NCBI GenBank assembly: GCA_963831645.1
Contig: CAWHQZ010000017.1
Location: forward strand, 62,001-126,000
Source of the DNA: CAWHQZ01 sp963831645
GTDB taxonomy: Bacteria; Pseudomonadota; Alphaproteobacteria; Rhizobiales; Aestuariivirgaceae
Direction: 5' to 3'
DNA: 64,000 bases
Positions within the stretch are counted from its first letter, which is position 1; the number at the start of each line of letters is the position of its first letter. This document shows, piece by piece, positions 38,165 to 46,831 of the stretch. The notes under the pieces were generated by a model. It worked only from the letters and a program-made list of their open reading frames with translations. It did no database searches and was not told where the DNA came from. The translations under genes and the position numbers were made by a program.

Positions 38165-38676
38165 GGTCTTCTCGCAAGTGCTGGCGGCCTGACCGGCCTG
38201 GCCTGGGCGCGCGTCAGCATGAACGACCGCCCCGGGTGAATGACAAACCGGTTCTTGATGGTTGTGCGGCCGAGCAGCATCGGCACGCCCATGTCGGTGC
38301 GGTCGGTCAGTGTAATGTGGCTGACCCAGACATTTCCACCGAGGCTGATTTGAGTTTCCACGACGTGGCGCAGTTCACTTATTCCCCCGGTATTCTTCAC
38401 CCGCCGGGCGTCCGCGAGCGCAAGATCACATCGTTTAACCCGTCGCGAGCCTGTCTCGGCGGGAACGTCAAAACGAATGCGAGGCTGTCTGTTCTTCACG
38501 TAAACGGTGATGTTCTCGGCATGCAGCGCGGCTGATCTCGCGCCGGTGTCGAGTTTGGCTCGAAGCGGGCCGATGCCCAGTTCCGGCAAGTGGACATATT
38601 CACGCCATCCCGCCAGAACCGGAGGTAACTTCGGCGGCTTGCGGGGTTTTCGCTTGCTGGTATGTGCTTCAGCCAT
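38161..38676 (-). CDS. rimB: RimK-linked retropepsin-like protease (COG4067)
   Basis: This protein of 171 residues belongs to the family long called ATP-dependent zinc protease, but it carries the aspartic-protease motif LDTGARSAALHA near residue 43 and a hydrophobic-hydrophobic-Gly block MLLGRTTI, as in retropepsins. Members near rimK have been linked to processing of RimK-modified targets. The first 15 residues are lysine- and proline-rich (MAEAHTSKRKPRKPPKLPP). It is coupled to rimK by an ATGA overlap. No rimA-like EAL gene is present here. Confidence 0.83.
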   Translation of the reverse strand: MAEAHTSKRKPRKPPKLPPVLAGWREYVHLPELGIGPLRAKLDTGARSAALHAENITVYVKNRQPRIRFDVPAETGSRRVKRCDLALADARRVKNTGGISELRHVVETQISLGGNVWVSHITLTDRTDMGVPMLLGRTTIKNRFVIHPGRSFMLTRAQARPVRPPALARRP

Positions 38677-38739
38677 GAAATCTGAGTCCCGATCGCGACC
38701 AACGAATGCTCTCGATAGAGCCCTGCAGCGGCCGAGCCA

Positions 38740-40048
38740 TCAGACGTCAATGAGGATGGTGTCCGCGATCTCGATGCCGAAGCCCGAAATTCCCACGTAA
38801 TGACGGTTGCGGCTGGCGATAAGCTTGATGGAGCGCACGTTGAGGTCGCGCAGAATCTGGGCTCCGAGGCCTACATCCCGCCAGGCCTGCTCGCGTGCCG
38901 CCGAGCTTCCGACGTTGGCCTTGGGGCTTTCACCGAGGCGGGCGGCGGGCACGCCGGCCGTACCCTCGCGCAGGTAGACAAGAACTCCGCGCTTTTCGGA
39001 CTTGAAGATTTCATAGACCGTGTTCAGCGTAACTCGGCCGCCAAATACGTCATCCACCAGATTCTCGCGGTGCAGGCGGACGGGAATATTCTGGCCGCCG
39101 CCGATGTCGCCATAGACGAGCGCCAGATGCTGAACGCTGTCGAAGGGCGTGGTGTAGGCGATTCCGCGAGCCCTACCCACCGGCGCCGCAACGTCGAACA
39201 CCGCGACCTGTTCGACGAGCCGCTCGCGTGACTGTCGGTAGGCGATGAGATCGGCGACTGAAATAATCTTGAGGTCGTGGTCGCCGGGCGAAGCTCACGA
39301 TTTCAGGGCCGCGCATGACCGATCCCCGGTCGTCCATCAGCTCGGCGATGACGCCTACCGATGGTTCGCCGGCGAGCCGGGCGAGGTCCACTGCAGCCTC
39401 GGTATGTCCTGACCGCATGAGTACGCCGCCGCGCTTGGCGACAAGGGGAAAAACGTGTCCGGGCCGCACGAAATCAGCGGCTTGGACGTTGTGGTTGGCG
39501 AGAGCGCGTACGGTCGCACATCGTTCATCGGCGGAAATGCCGGTCGTCAACGACACCTTGTAGTCGACGGAGACCGTAAAAGCAGTTCCCATCGGTGCGT
39601 CGTTTATCGCTACCATCGGATCGAGAACGAGCCTCCTTGCATCTTCCGCGGTCAGCGGCGCACAAACGATGCCGCTCGTATGGCGGATCATGAAGGCCAT
39701 CTGTTCCGGGCTGATCTTGCTCGCCGCGGCCACGAGGTCTCCTTCGTTTTCCCGGTCATCGTCGTCTACGACGATCACCATTTCGCCCCGTGCAATGGCC
39801 GCGATGGCGTCTTCCACCGCGTCAAAGACCGCTGCTTCCGAAAGCCCGGCGGGGCTGGCGACCGGAAACTCCACAAAATCGTCCAGCCGCACTTTGTTCG
39901 CCGTGATCGACTGGATCCGTGCGGCAAGCTCGAGCGACGGTTTGGCGCCTGCGATGAGTTGCGATACCCGACCTTGAGTGATGCCGAGTTCTCGCGCGAG
40001 TTCCGACTGGTTGAGGCCAGCCGTTTCCAGCCAGTTGCTGAGTTTCAT
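38740..40048 (-). CDS. ribB: 3,4-dihydroxy-2-butanone-4-phosphate synthase, RibBX type, with N-terminal Cro/CI helix-turn-helix; one frameshift
   Basis: Residues 1-60 form a Cro/CI-type DNA-binding domain (LNQSELARELGITQGRVSQL). Residues 70-275 are RibB, which makes the four-carbon precursor of riboflavin from ribulose 5-phosphate: VDDDDRENEGDL, INDAPMGTAFTVS, RPGHVFPL and GHTEAAVDL keep the known catalytic residues. The C-terminal part resembles GTP cyclohydrolase II, but all three zinc cysteines are missing: the site reads VRLHRENLVDDVFGGRVTL instead of the usual Cys...Cys-x-Cys. This matches the RibBX variant of Proteobacteria, where only RibB is active. A frameshift near 39287 lies between SFA and GDHDLKIISVADL. 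Its ATG directly follows a 29-bp palindrome. Confidence 0.85.
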
Positions 40049-40077
40049 AACGCCTATTAGCCCGGCTAATAGGCGTT
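40049..40077. promoter_or_regulatory. 29-bp palindrome abutting the ribBX start codon (candidate operator)
   Basis: Two 14-base arms, AACGCCTATTAGCC and GGCTAATAGGCGTT, are exact reverse complements around a single central C. The element begins at the base next to the ribBX ATG (40048, minus strand). It is not followed by a T-run on either strand, so it is not an ordinary terminator for sodB. It overlaps the spacer and -10 region of the candidate promoter. A helix-turn-helix dimer is the natural reader of such a symmetrical site, and the ribBX product itself has that domain. Confidence 0.8.
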
Positions 40078-40082
40078 GGCAA
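40054..40082 (-). promoter_or_regulatory. Candidate promoter of ribBX giving a leaderless mRNA
   Basis: On the minus strand TTGCCA (40082-40077) and TAATAG (40059-40054) are separated by exactly 17 bases. TTGCCA has one mismatch to the -35 consensus; TAATAG is a weaker -10 match. Transcription would begin about 6 bases later, at or next to the A of the ribBX ATG, and no ribosome-binding site is visible in front of that ATG. This is consistent with a leaderless transcript. The gene may also be read from sodB, 39 bases upstream. Confidence 0.5.
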
Positions 40083-40087
40083 CACGC

Positions 40088-40690
40088 TTAGCTGGCCGCC
40101 GAGAACATCTTGTCGACGTGTTCCCAGTCGACCAGGTGGTCGACGAATGCCTCGAGGTATTTCTGGCGAAGGTTGCGGTAGTCGATGTAGTAAGAGTGCT
40201 CCCAAACATCGCAGCCCAGCACCGGGTGCGCCCCATGCATGAGCGGGTTCTCGCCGTTGGGCGTCTTCGTTATGGCAAGCTTTCCGTCTTTCACGACGAT
40301 CCAGCACCAGCCTGAGCCGAACTGGGTCATGCCCGCCTGCACAAAATCGGTTCGCATCTTGTCGTAGCCGCCGAGGTCGCTGTCGACGGCCTTTTGCAGC
40401 CGGTCCGGCAGGCGCTTGCCGCCGCCACCCTTCTTCATCCAGTTCCAGAAGTGAATGTGGTTGTAATGCTGGCCGACATTGTTGATGAGGCCCGGGTTCT
40501 TTTCCGCATAGGCCTTGCGGCAGATTTCCTCGATGGATTTCGAGGCAAGCGGCGAGTTTTTGAGAAGATTGTTGCCGTTCGTAACGTAGGCCTGATGGTG
40601 CTTGTCGTGGTGAAACTCGAGGGTCTCTTTCGACATGTGCGGAGCGAGCGCATCATAAGCATAGGGCAGGGCGGGCAGTTCGAGAGCCAT
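40088..40690 (-). CDS. sodB: Superoxide dismutase, iron type
   Basis: This 200-residue enzyme dismutates superoxide in the cytoplasm. Metal ligands can be placed at H27 (FHHDKHHQAY), H78 (QHYNHIHFW), D161 and H165 (CDVWEHSYY). Gln74 in NNVGQHYNH sits where iron enzymes carry their active-site glutamine, and the later Mn-type Gln is absent (PNGENPL), so iron is favoured. The gene is intact and lies upstream of ribBX on the same strand. Confidence 0.95.
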   Translation of the reverse strand: MALELPALPYAYDALAPHMSKETLEFHHDKHHQAYVTNGNNLLKNSPLASKSIEEICRKAYAEKNPGLINNVGQHYNHIHFWNWMKKGGGGKRLPDRLQKAVDSDLGGYDKMRTDFVQAGMTQFGSGWCWIVVKDGKLAITKTPNGENPLMHGAHPVLGCDVWEHSYYIDYRNLRQKYLEAFVDHLVDWEHVDKMFSAAS

Positions 40691-40770
40691 GGTGTCCTCC
40701 AGATGGGCCGAAGCTATCTAGTCGTTCGGGAGCGCTTGCGCAAGAAAGGCGGTCGCCGGTCAACCGCCGG

Positions 40771-41238
40771 TCAGGCAAGACGCTTTTCCATGAAGATCGA
40801 AAAGGGGTCACTCGCAGAGTAATCCGCGAAGGCGGGGCAGCGGACGAAACCCGCAGCGAAGAAGAGTCCCAGCGCCTCGGGCTGATAGATGCCCGTCTCG
40901 AGCCGCAACATCGGCAGGCCCGACTGTTGGGCATCTTCTTCCAGGCGACAAAGCATCGCCCGCCCGAGCCGCAAGCCGCGCGCCCGGGGCCGGATGTAGA
41001 TGCGCTTGACTTCGCCATAGCTGCAATCGCGGTGCCAAAGTGCGCCGGTGCCCAGCGCCTCGTCGTCGCGCCGCACCACGAAGAAGTGAACGTCTGGCTC
41101 CGCCAACAGTTCCACCTCGAGCAGATGATTACTTTCTGCGGGATAGAGCCGGTGAAACATCTCATCGAGCTCGCGCACCAACCGGGCGACCGCAGGCTGA
41201 CGCGGGTCCTCGCGCTCAATGGTGACGGCGCCGGTCAC
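40771..41238 (-). CDS. GNAT-family N-acetyltransferase
   Basis: This acetyl-CoA-dependent acetyltransferase of about 155 residues has the acetyl-CoA loop IYIRPRARGLRLGRAMLCRL and the C-terminal LGLFFAAGFVRCPAF typical of the YitH/PhnO-like GNATs. The likely start is GTG 41238, which overlaps the gcdH stop (GTGA). Substrate unknown. Confidence 0.85.
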   Translation of the reverse strand: MTGAVTIEREDPRQPAVARLVRELDEMFHRLYPAESNHLLEVELLAEPDVHFFVVRRDDEALGTGALWHRDCSYGEVKRIYIRPRARGLRLGRAMLCRLEEDAQQSGLPMLRLETGIYQPEALGLFFAAGFVRCPAFADYSASDPFSIFMEKRLA

Positions 41239-42452
41239 ATAAAGGCCTGCAGTCCTGTTTGAGCGCGTCCAAGAATTAGCGCATGCACGTCGTGCGTGCC
41301 TTCGTACGTATTCACCGTTTCGAGATTCATCATGTGCCGGATGACATGGAATTCGTCGGAAATGCCGTTGCCGCCGTGCATGTCGCGCGCCATGCGCGCG
41401 ATCTCCAGGGCCTTGCCGCAATTGTTGCGCTTCATGAGCGAGATCGCTGGCGGCGCCCCGCGACCGGCCTCCAGCGCCCGGCCGAGGGCCAGAGCACCAT
41501 GCAGGCCCAGCGCGATTTCGGTCTGCATATCGGCGAGTTTCCGTTGCACCAGCTGATTGGCAGCCAGCGGGCGGCCGAACTGCCTGCGGTCGAGGGTGTA
41601 CTGCCGGGCGCGGTGCCAGCAATCCTCCGCCGCGCCCATCGCACCCCACGCGATCCCGTAACGCGCCTTGTTCAGACATCCGAACGGGCCGCTCAGCCCC
41701 TTGGCGCCGGGCAGCAGTCTGTCGGATGGGACCTCGACACCGTCGAGAACAATCTCGCCGGTAACTGAGGTCCGTAGCGAAAATTTTCCCCGAATGGCCG
41801 GTGTCGCCAGTCCACCGTCCCGGCGTTCGATGACGAACCCATGAATGCCTTCGTCCTCGAGCTTCGCCCAGATGATGGCGATGTCGGCGATCGGCGAATT
41901 GGTGATCCACATCTTCGAGCCGTTGAGGACGAAGCCGTTTCGCGTCCGTTTGGCATGCGTTGTCATGGCCGCCGGATCGGAACCGGCATCGGCCTCCGTG
42001 AGCCCGAAGCATCCAACGAGTTCACCCGTCGCCAGTCCCGGAAGGTATTTACGCCTTTGCGCCTCGGTTCCGTAGGCCGCGATTGGATGCATCACCAATG
42101 AGTTTTGCACGCTCATGGCGGAACGGTAGCCGGAATCGACCCTTTCGATTTCCCGAGCCGCCAGGCCATACGCTACGTAGCCAAGTCCCGCGCCTCCATA
42201 CTTATCGGATATCATGACGCCAAGCAGACCCTGGACGCCCAGCTCGTTCATGATCGCGCGGTCGAAGTTTTCCTCGCGAAAGGCCTGTTGCACCCTCGGC
42301 ATCAGCTTGTCGGCAGCGAAGGCGCGTACGCTGTCGCGGATCATGCGTTCGTCTTCGTGCAGACCGCTTTCAAGGTCGAGTGGATCCTGCCAGTCGAACT
42401 CTTCCAGCGGAACGGTATCGCGGCTCCGGGACTTCGCGGTTGCCTGCACCAT
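41235..42452 (-). CDS. gcdH: Glutaryl-CoA dehydrogenase
   Basis: This FAD-dependent acyl-CoA dehydrogenase oxidatively decarboxylates glutaryl-CoA to crotonyl-CoA in lysine, tryptophan and benzoate breakdown. The sequence follows GcdH closely: LHEDERMIRDSVRAFAADKL, YGGAGLGYVAYGLAAREIER, SGYRSAMSVQNSLVMHPI, CFGLTEADAGSDP, GPFGCLNKARYGIAWGA and the catalytic glutamate in NTYEGTHDVHALILGRAQ. ATG 42452 has GAGG 9 bases upstream; ATG 42461 is possible but has no spaced ribosome-binding site. Confidence 0.93.
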   Translation of the reverse strand: MVQATAKSRSRDTVPLEEFDWQDPLDLESGLHEDERMIRDSVRAFAADKLMPRVQQAFREENFDRAIMNELGVQGLLGVMISDKYGGAGLGYVAYGLAAREIERVDSGYRSAMSVQNSLVMHPIAAYGTEAQRRKYLPGLATGELVGCFGLTEADAGSDPAAMTTHAKRTRNGFVLNGSKMWITNSPIADIAIIWAKLEDEGIHGFVIERRDGGLATPAIRGKFSLRTSVTGEIVLDGVEVPSDRLLPGAKGLSGPFGCLNKARYGIAWGAMGAAEDCWHRARQYTLDRRQFGRPLAANQLVQRKLADMQTEIALGLHGALALGRALEAGRGAPPAISLMKRNNCGKALEIARMARDMHGGNGISDEFHVIRHMMNLETVNTYEGTHDVHALILGRAQTGLQAFM

Positions 42453-42539
42453 GGAGAGCATCCTCACGATCGGGGCGAATTGAGTTCGATATCCCCTATC
42501 ACGCTGCAATACAACTGTGCGCCCGGCGACCCGGCCGGC

Positions 42540-43547
42540 TCAGCCCTCGATGACCTTGCGGATACGCTCCTGAAAGTAGGCGACCCCCTGTTCGTGGCGC
42601 GGCGACAGCGGGCCCGGCGTATAGGAGCCCGACTCGTAGTTGTTGTGGGTCTCCAGGCAGATGTCGAAGTCCTCCCGGACGACGGCAAGATTGCGCGCGA
42701 TCGTGTCGTCGCGGTGAGCCCGGGCGTCATTGCCTGCGTCGGCAAAATAGAAGTGGTAGATCAGCTCGGTACGTCGCTGATCGAGGGGATTGATGCGGGA
42801 GGTGTTCATGCCGCCTGTGAACAGCGACAAGGTCCAATTGGGCCACATCCAAAGCCACTTGCCGCGGTAGAAGAGTCCCTCGCGCGGCGGGGCCGTCATC
42901 CGCACCAGTCCGTCGTGGGCGGTGGTCGAAAACTGCTCAAAGTCGATTGCCGCGTGAAAGGCCGGATGAATACCGGGAATGTGGTAGCCTTCGACGAAGT
43001 TGTCCGTGTAGATTTTCCAGTTGGCGTTGAACTGCATTCGTTCGCTGCGCAGGGGCTGGTAGCTTTCAATCGGCTCGTCTTCGAGTTCTTTTACCAGATC
43101 GCTCAGCTGCTCTTCGAGACCTTGCTGCGGGCGGATCGCGGCAAACAGCAGCCCACGCCACTCGCGAACCTGAATTGGGGTCAGCGGCCAGTCATCCAGT
43201 CTGAACGCCGGGTCCTCGCCGAACCAGGGCGCATTGATGAGCCGTCCCTGATCGTTGAACGCCCAGCTGTGGTAGGGGCAGCGAATGACCCCGCACCTAC
43301 CGGCTCCCTCTTCCAGTAGCCGCGCGCCGCGGTGGCGGCATACGTTGCGGAACCCGCGCAGCACGCCGTCGCGGCCGCGGATGACGAAAACCTTCAGCCC
43401 AGCGATCTCGTCTGCGACATAGCTTTGCGGTTCAGCGACCGCCGATGCCGGGCCAAGAAGCTGCCACGTCTGGGCGAATATGTCGGTGCGTTCGCGCGCG
43501 AAGATGTCGGGATCGACATAGATACTCGCTTCAAGGTTGCGCATCAC
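42540..43547 (-). CDS. Rieske non-heme iron oxygenase, alpha subunit
   Basis: This 335-residue oxygenase has a Rieske cluster site, C70-R-H72 and C90-P-Y-H93, followed by the mononuclear iron site in TDNFVEGYHIPGIHPAF (H189 and H194) with the third ligand an Asp near 293. The family includes ring-hydroxylating oxygenases and the quaternary-amine oxygenases for glycine betaine, choline and carnitine; overall it looks closer to the amine group, but the substrate is not fixed. No reductase gene is adjacent. The ATG overlaps the oligopeptidase stop. Confidence 0.85.
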   Translation of the reverse strand: MMRNLEASIYVDPDIFARERTDIFAQTWQLLGPASAVAEPQSYVADEIAGLKVFVIRGRDGVLRGFRNVCRHRGARLLEEGAGRCGVIRCPYHSWAFNDQGRLINAPWFGEDPAFRLDDWPLTPIQVREWRGLLFAAIRPQQGLEEQLSDLVKELEDEPIESYQPLRSERMQFNANWKIYTDNFVEGYHIPGIHPAFHAAIDFEQFSTTAHDGLVRMTAPPREGLFYRGKWLWMWPNWTLSLFTGGMNTSRINPLDQRRTELIYHFYFADAGNDARAHRDDTIARNLAVVREDFDICLETHNNYESGSYTPGPLSPRHEQGVAYFQERIRKVIEG

Positions 43548-45724
43548 GGCAAGGACGCTCGCGCGGTCACGGCGACCTCTACCGTCTCGGTTAGAGGAGG
43601 AACGGTGATAGTCGGCTGTTTCTTCTCGTTTGGCTCCGTCCTGCCGCAGAGTTTGAGACCAAACGCGTAGACGAAAGCCACCTCTTTAAGCAGGTCGAAG
43701 CGACCGGGCGCGCCGGCGTGACCAGCATCCATGTGGGTCTTGAGCAGCAGCAAGGTGTCATTGGTCTTGCATTCGCGCAAACGAGCTACCCACTTCGCGG
43801 GCTCCCAGTAGGTAACCCGCGGATCGGTGAGCCCGCCGATGGCGAGGATGTGCGGATAGGCTCGCCGCGTGATGTTGTCGTACGGAGAATACGCAGCCAG
43901 CAACTCGTAGACCGGCTTGCTTTCGATCGGGTTTCCCCACTCTCGCCATTCGGGAGGTGTCAGCGGCAAAGTATCGTCGAGCATGGTGTTGAGGACGTCG
44001 ACGAACGGAACCTCCGAGATGACGCCCTTGAAGAGCTCCGGCGCCAGATTGGCCGCCACACCCATCAGCATTCCGCCGGCGCTGCCGCCATGCGCGATAA
44101 TGCGCCCCGGCGCAGTGAAGCGCTCGCGGCACAGGTGACGCGCGGCGGCGAGGAAATCCTGGAAAGTATTCGTTTTCTTTTCCCGCTTGCCGTCAAGGTA
44201 CCAGCGGTAGCCGCGGTCCTTGCCGCCGCGGACATGGGCGATGGCGCAGACGAAGCCGCGGTTGGCAAGCGAAAGCCAGTTTGCGTTGAAGCTTGCAGGA
44301 ATGACGACGCCGTAGGCGCCGTACCCGTAGAGCCAGCATGGCGCCGCTCCATCTCGCTCAAGTCCTTTGCGATACAGAAGCGATATCGGTACGGGTTCTC
44401 CGTCACCTGCCGCCGCAAAAATCCTGCGCGTCTCATAGTTGGCGGGATCATGCCCGGAAGGTATCTCCTGCACTTTCAGCAGCCGACGCTGCCGCGTACG
44501 CATGTTGTAGTCGTAGACCTTCGCTGGAGTGGTCATCGAGGAGTAGCTGAATCGCATGATTTCCGTGTCATGTTCCAGAGAGGCGGAAAGGCCCAGGGAA
44601 TAGGCCTCTTCTGCGAAGGAGATGGAATGCTCTTCGCCATGCCGCATGTTGCGAACGACGATTTTCGGCAGGCCGTCGTGGCGCTCCAGCCGAACGAGAT
44701 AGTCCTTGAAACAAGCGATGCCCAGAATGAGCCGTCCCAGCTGATGGGGAACGAGATCGCGCCAGGCGTCCGGACCCGGGCTGTCGATGGGCGCTGTCGC
44801 TATCTTGAAGTCCTCCGCGCCGGAGCGGTTGGTCAGAAAGAGAAATTCACCTTCCCAATGATCGACCTCGTATTCGACCTGCTTTTCACGTTTGGCGACG
44901 ACGATGGGGTCGTTTTGTGGCGCCGATGCCGGGACGACGCGAACTTCCGACGATTCATGATCGTGGGAGGAAATGATCAGGAATGCGCCCGACAAAGTCT
45001 TGCCGATGCCGACGAAATATCCGGGCTCGTTCTCCTGGTATACGAGCCGGTCGGGATGGCCGGTGCCCAGGATGTGATGCCACACCCGGCAAGGCCGGTG
45101 ATTTTGATCGTTTTCGACGTAGTAGAACGAACGGCTGTCGGCGGCCCAGGCTACTTCTCCTGTCGTGTCCTCAATGACTTTGGGCAAATCCCGGCCAGTC
45201 GACAGATCCCGTATCTTTATGGAGTAGAACTCCGAGCCCTTTTGATCGCGGGACCAAGCGACAAGCTTGTGGTCGGGGCTGTGCGAGAGTGCGCCCAGTT
45301 TGAAATAGTCCGATCCTGCGGCTTCCTTCGAACCATCCAGGAGGACCGTTTCGGACGAAGTAAGCAGCCGGTTCTTGCGGCAATATCGGGGATGTTGTTC
45401 GCCGGTGAGGTAGCCGAGGTAGTAGGCGAACGGACCATCGGGTGCGGGTACGGTTGTATCGTCCTGCTTGATGCGCCCCTTGAGTTCCTGAAACAGCTCT
45501 TCCTGTAACTGTTCGGTGTCGGCCATTACCGCTTCGGTGTATCGGTTTTCCGCCTCGAGATATGCCCGTATCTCGGCCGGCAAGGTTTGCGGATCACGCA
45601 TGACCTGTTGCCAGTTATCGGCCCGCAGCCACGAATAGTCGTCAGTTCGGTTGATGCCGTGATGCGTGCTCTGATGGGGCTTGCGGGCGGCCCGTGGCGG
45701 CTTTTCGATCGACTCCTGGGGCAA
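43544..45724 (-). CDS. ptrB: Oligopeptidase B-like S9A serine peptidase
   Basis: This intact 726-residue protein has a beta-propeller N-terminal half and an alpha/beta-hydrolase C-terminal half. Catalytic residues are Ser in AHGGSAGGMLMG, Asp in GGLTDPRV and His in HMDAGHAGAPG. It cleaves small peptides in the cytoplasm, in trypsin-like oligopeptidase B after basic residues. It begins only 3 bases after the msrB stop and overlaps the Rieske gene by ATGA, so all three are probably one transcript. Confidence 0.92.
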   Translation of the reverse strand: MPQESIEKPPRAARKPHQSTHHGINRTDDYSWLRADNWQQVMRDPQTLPAEIRAYLEAENRYTEAVMADTEQLQEELFQELKGRIKQDDTTVPAPDGPFAYYLGYLTGEQHPRYCRKNRLLTSSETVLLDGSKEAAGSDYFKLGALSHSPDHKLVAWSRDQKGSEFYSIKIRDLSTGRDLPKVIEDTTGEVAWAADSRSFYYVENDQNHRPCRVWHHILGTGHPDRLVYQENEPGYFVGIGKTLSGAFLIISSHDHESSEVRVVPASAPQNDPIVVAKREKQVEYEVDHWEGEFLFLTNRSGAEDFKIATAPIDSPGPDAWRDLVPHQLGRLILGIACFKDYLVRLERHDGLPKIVVRNMRHGEEHSISFAEEAYSLGLSASLEHDTEIMRFSYSSMTTPAKVYDYNMRTRQRRLLKVQEIPSGHDPANYETRRIFAAAGDGEPVPISLLYRKGLERDGAAPCWLYGYGAYGVVIPASFNANWLSLANRGFVCAIAHVRGGKDRGYRWYLDGKREKKTNTFQDFLAAARHLCRERFTAPGRIIAHGGSAGGMLMGVAANLAPELFKGVISEVPFVDVLNTMLDDTLPLTPPEWREWGNPIESKPVYELLAAYSPYDNITRRAYPHILAIGGLTDPRVTYWEPAKWVARLRECKTNDTLLLLKTHMDAGHAGAPGRFDLLKEVAFVYAFGLKLCGRTEPNEKKQPTITVPPLTETVEVAVTARASLP

Positions 45725-45727
45725 GGG

Positions 45728-46126
45728 CTACTTCGCCTCGGGATCGAATTTTAGTGCCGTACCATTCATGCAGTAGCGCAAACCGGTGGGCTTGGGACCA
45801 TCCGAGAACACATGGCCGAGATGGGCCGCGCACGCCGAGCACCTGATCTCGGTGCGCCGACTGAACAATCCCTTGTCATCATGCTCGCTTACTGCCTCAG
45901 GCGTCATCGGGGCATAAAAACTCGGCCAGCCCGTGCCGGAGTCATATTTGGTCGTCGAAGAGAAGAGCGGTTCGCCGCAACAGATGCAGCGGTACGTACC
46001 TGGCTGTTTTTGGGCGTGATAGGTGTGGCTGAACGCGCGCTCGGTGCCCTGTTGGCGGGTGACGTGGAACTGCTCTGATGTAAGTTGTGTCTTCCAATCC
46101 GCATCAGTCTTGGAGATCTTCGACAT
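45728..46126 (-). CDS. msrB: Peptide methionine-(R)-S-oxide reductase
   Basis: This 132-residue enzyme repairs oxidised methionine. Structural zinc is held by C47/C50 (CICCGEPLF) and C96/C99 (CSACAAHLG), and the catalytic cysteine is C119 in LRYCMNG. TGWPSFYAP is another MsrB hallmark. The start at ATG 46126 is preferred; GTG 46138 would add four residues. The gene is divergent from mucR across a 297-base region. Confidence 0.93.
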   Translation of the reverse strand: MSKISKTDADWKTQLTSEQFHVTRQQGTERAFSHTYHAQKQPGTYRCICCGEPLFSSTTKYDSGTGWPSFYAPMTPEAVSEHDDKGLFSRRTEIRCSACAAHLGHVFSDGPKPTGLRYCMNGTALKFDPEAK

Positions 46127-46423
46127 CTTGGTGCTCACTGGTTCGGTGGGCCTGAATTCGCGCTGGGTGAGGGGTATTTGTTCAGGGGAGAGGTAGGAAG
46201 CGGACCGCGCTTGAAAAGCCCGGGCGGCGCGAAATCGGGGTAAACGATAAGTTACCGCCGGGGTCTTTTTTGCCCGACGCATTGAAGGGATTTACATAGC
46301 CGCCAAAGTAGTTCTGATCAAGTTGGGTGGTGTGGAGCAAAGCGCCATGGCAGCTTTTACTTGCGGAATCAGGCTCCAGATGCACACAAGATCCTTCAAG
46401 ACCGTTGCGAAAAGACTGAAGAA

Positions 46424-46831
46424 ATGAACAACAAGCCGGAGATCGTTGCGCTTACGGCGGAAATCGTGGCCGCTTACGTTGCCAACCACTCCGTTCCTTC
46501 ATCGGAGCTGCCCGCTCTGATCAGCAATGTTTATCGGGCTCTGTCCGCCACAAGCGCCGAAACCACCGAGGCCAGGGAGCTCGCCGAGCTGAAACCTGCG
46601 GTGTCGCTCAAGCGCTCCATACACAATGAGTATTTGGTTTGCCTGGAGGACGGCAGGAAATTCAAGTCCCTCAAACGGCACTTGCGCACCCATTACAATC
46701 TGACGCCTGAGCAATACCGCGAAAAATGGAATCTGCCCGCGGACTATCCTATGGTCGCCCCTCAGTACGCCGAAACCCGATCTCTGCTCGCCAAAAGGAT
46801 CGGGTTGGGCCAGCATCGCAAACGCGGTTGA
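46424..46831 (+). CDS. mucR: MucR/Ros-family zinc-finger transcriptional regulator
   Basis: This 135-residue alphaproteobacterial regulator has a C-terminal zinc-finger region VCLEDGRKFKSLKRHLRTH followed by YNLTPEQYREKWNLP, the signature of MucR/Ros. MucR proteins bind AT-rich promoter DNA, oligomerise through their N-terminus and control exopolysaccharide, motility and symbiosis or virulence genes, usually repressing their own promoter. ATG 46424 begins MNNKPEIVALTAEIVAAYV. The 297 bases upstream probably hold the divergent mucR and msrB promoters. Confidence 0.93.
   Translation: MNNKPEIVALTAEIVAAYVANHSVPSSELPALISNVYRALSATSAETTEARELAELKPAVSLKRSIHNEYLVCLEDGRKFKSLKRHLRTHYNLTPEQYREKWNLPADYPMVAPQYAETRSLLAKRIGLGQHRKRG

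Noticed and set aside
40049..40077. The ribBX palindrome as a transcription terminator of sodB
   Set aside because: There is no run of T after the hairpin on either strand, and the arms touch the next start codon. An operator fits better.
40049..40090. An FMN riboswitch before ribBX
   Set aside because: Only 39 bases separate ribBX from sodB, far too few for the FMN aptamer, and none of its conserved pieces is present.
43718..45508. A 596-residue plus-strand frame opposite the oligopeptidase gene
   Set aside because: It is the shadow of a conserved serine peptidase whose catalytic motifs are intact on the other strand.
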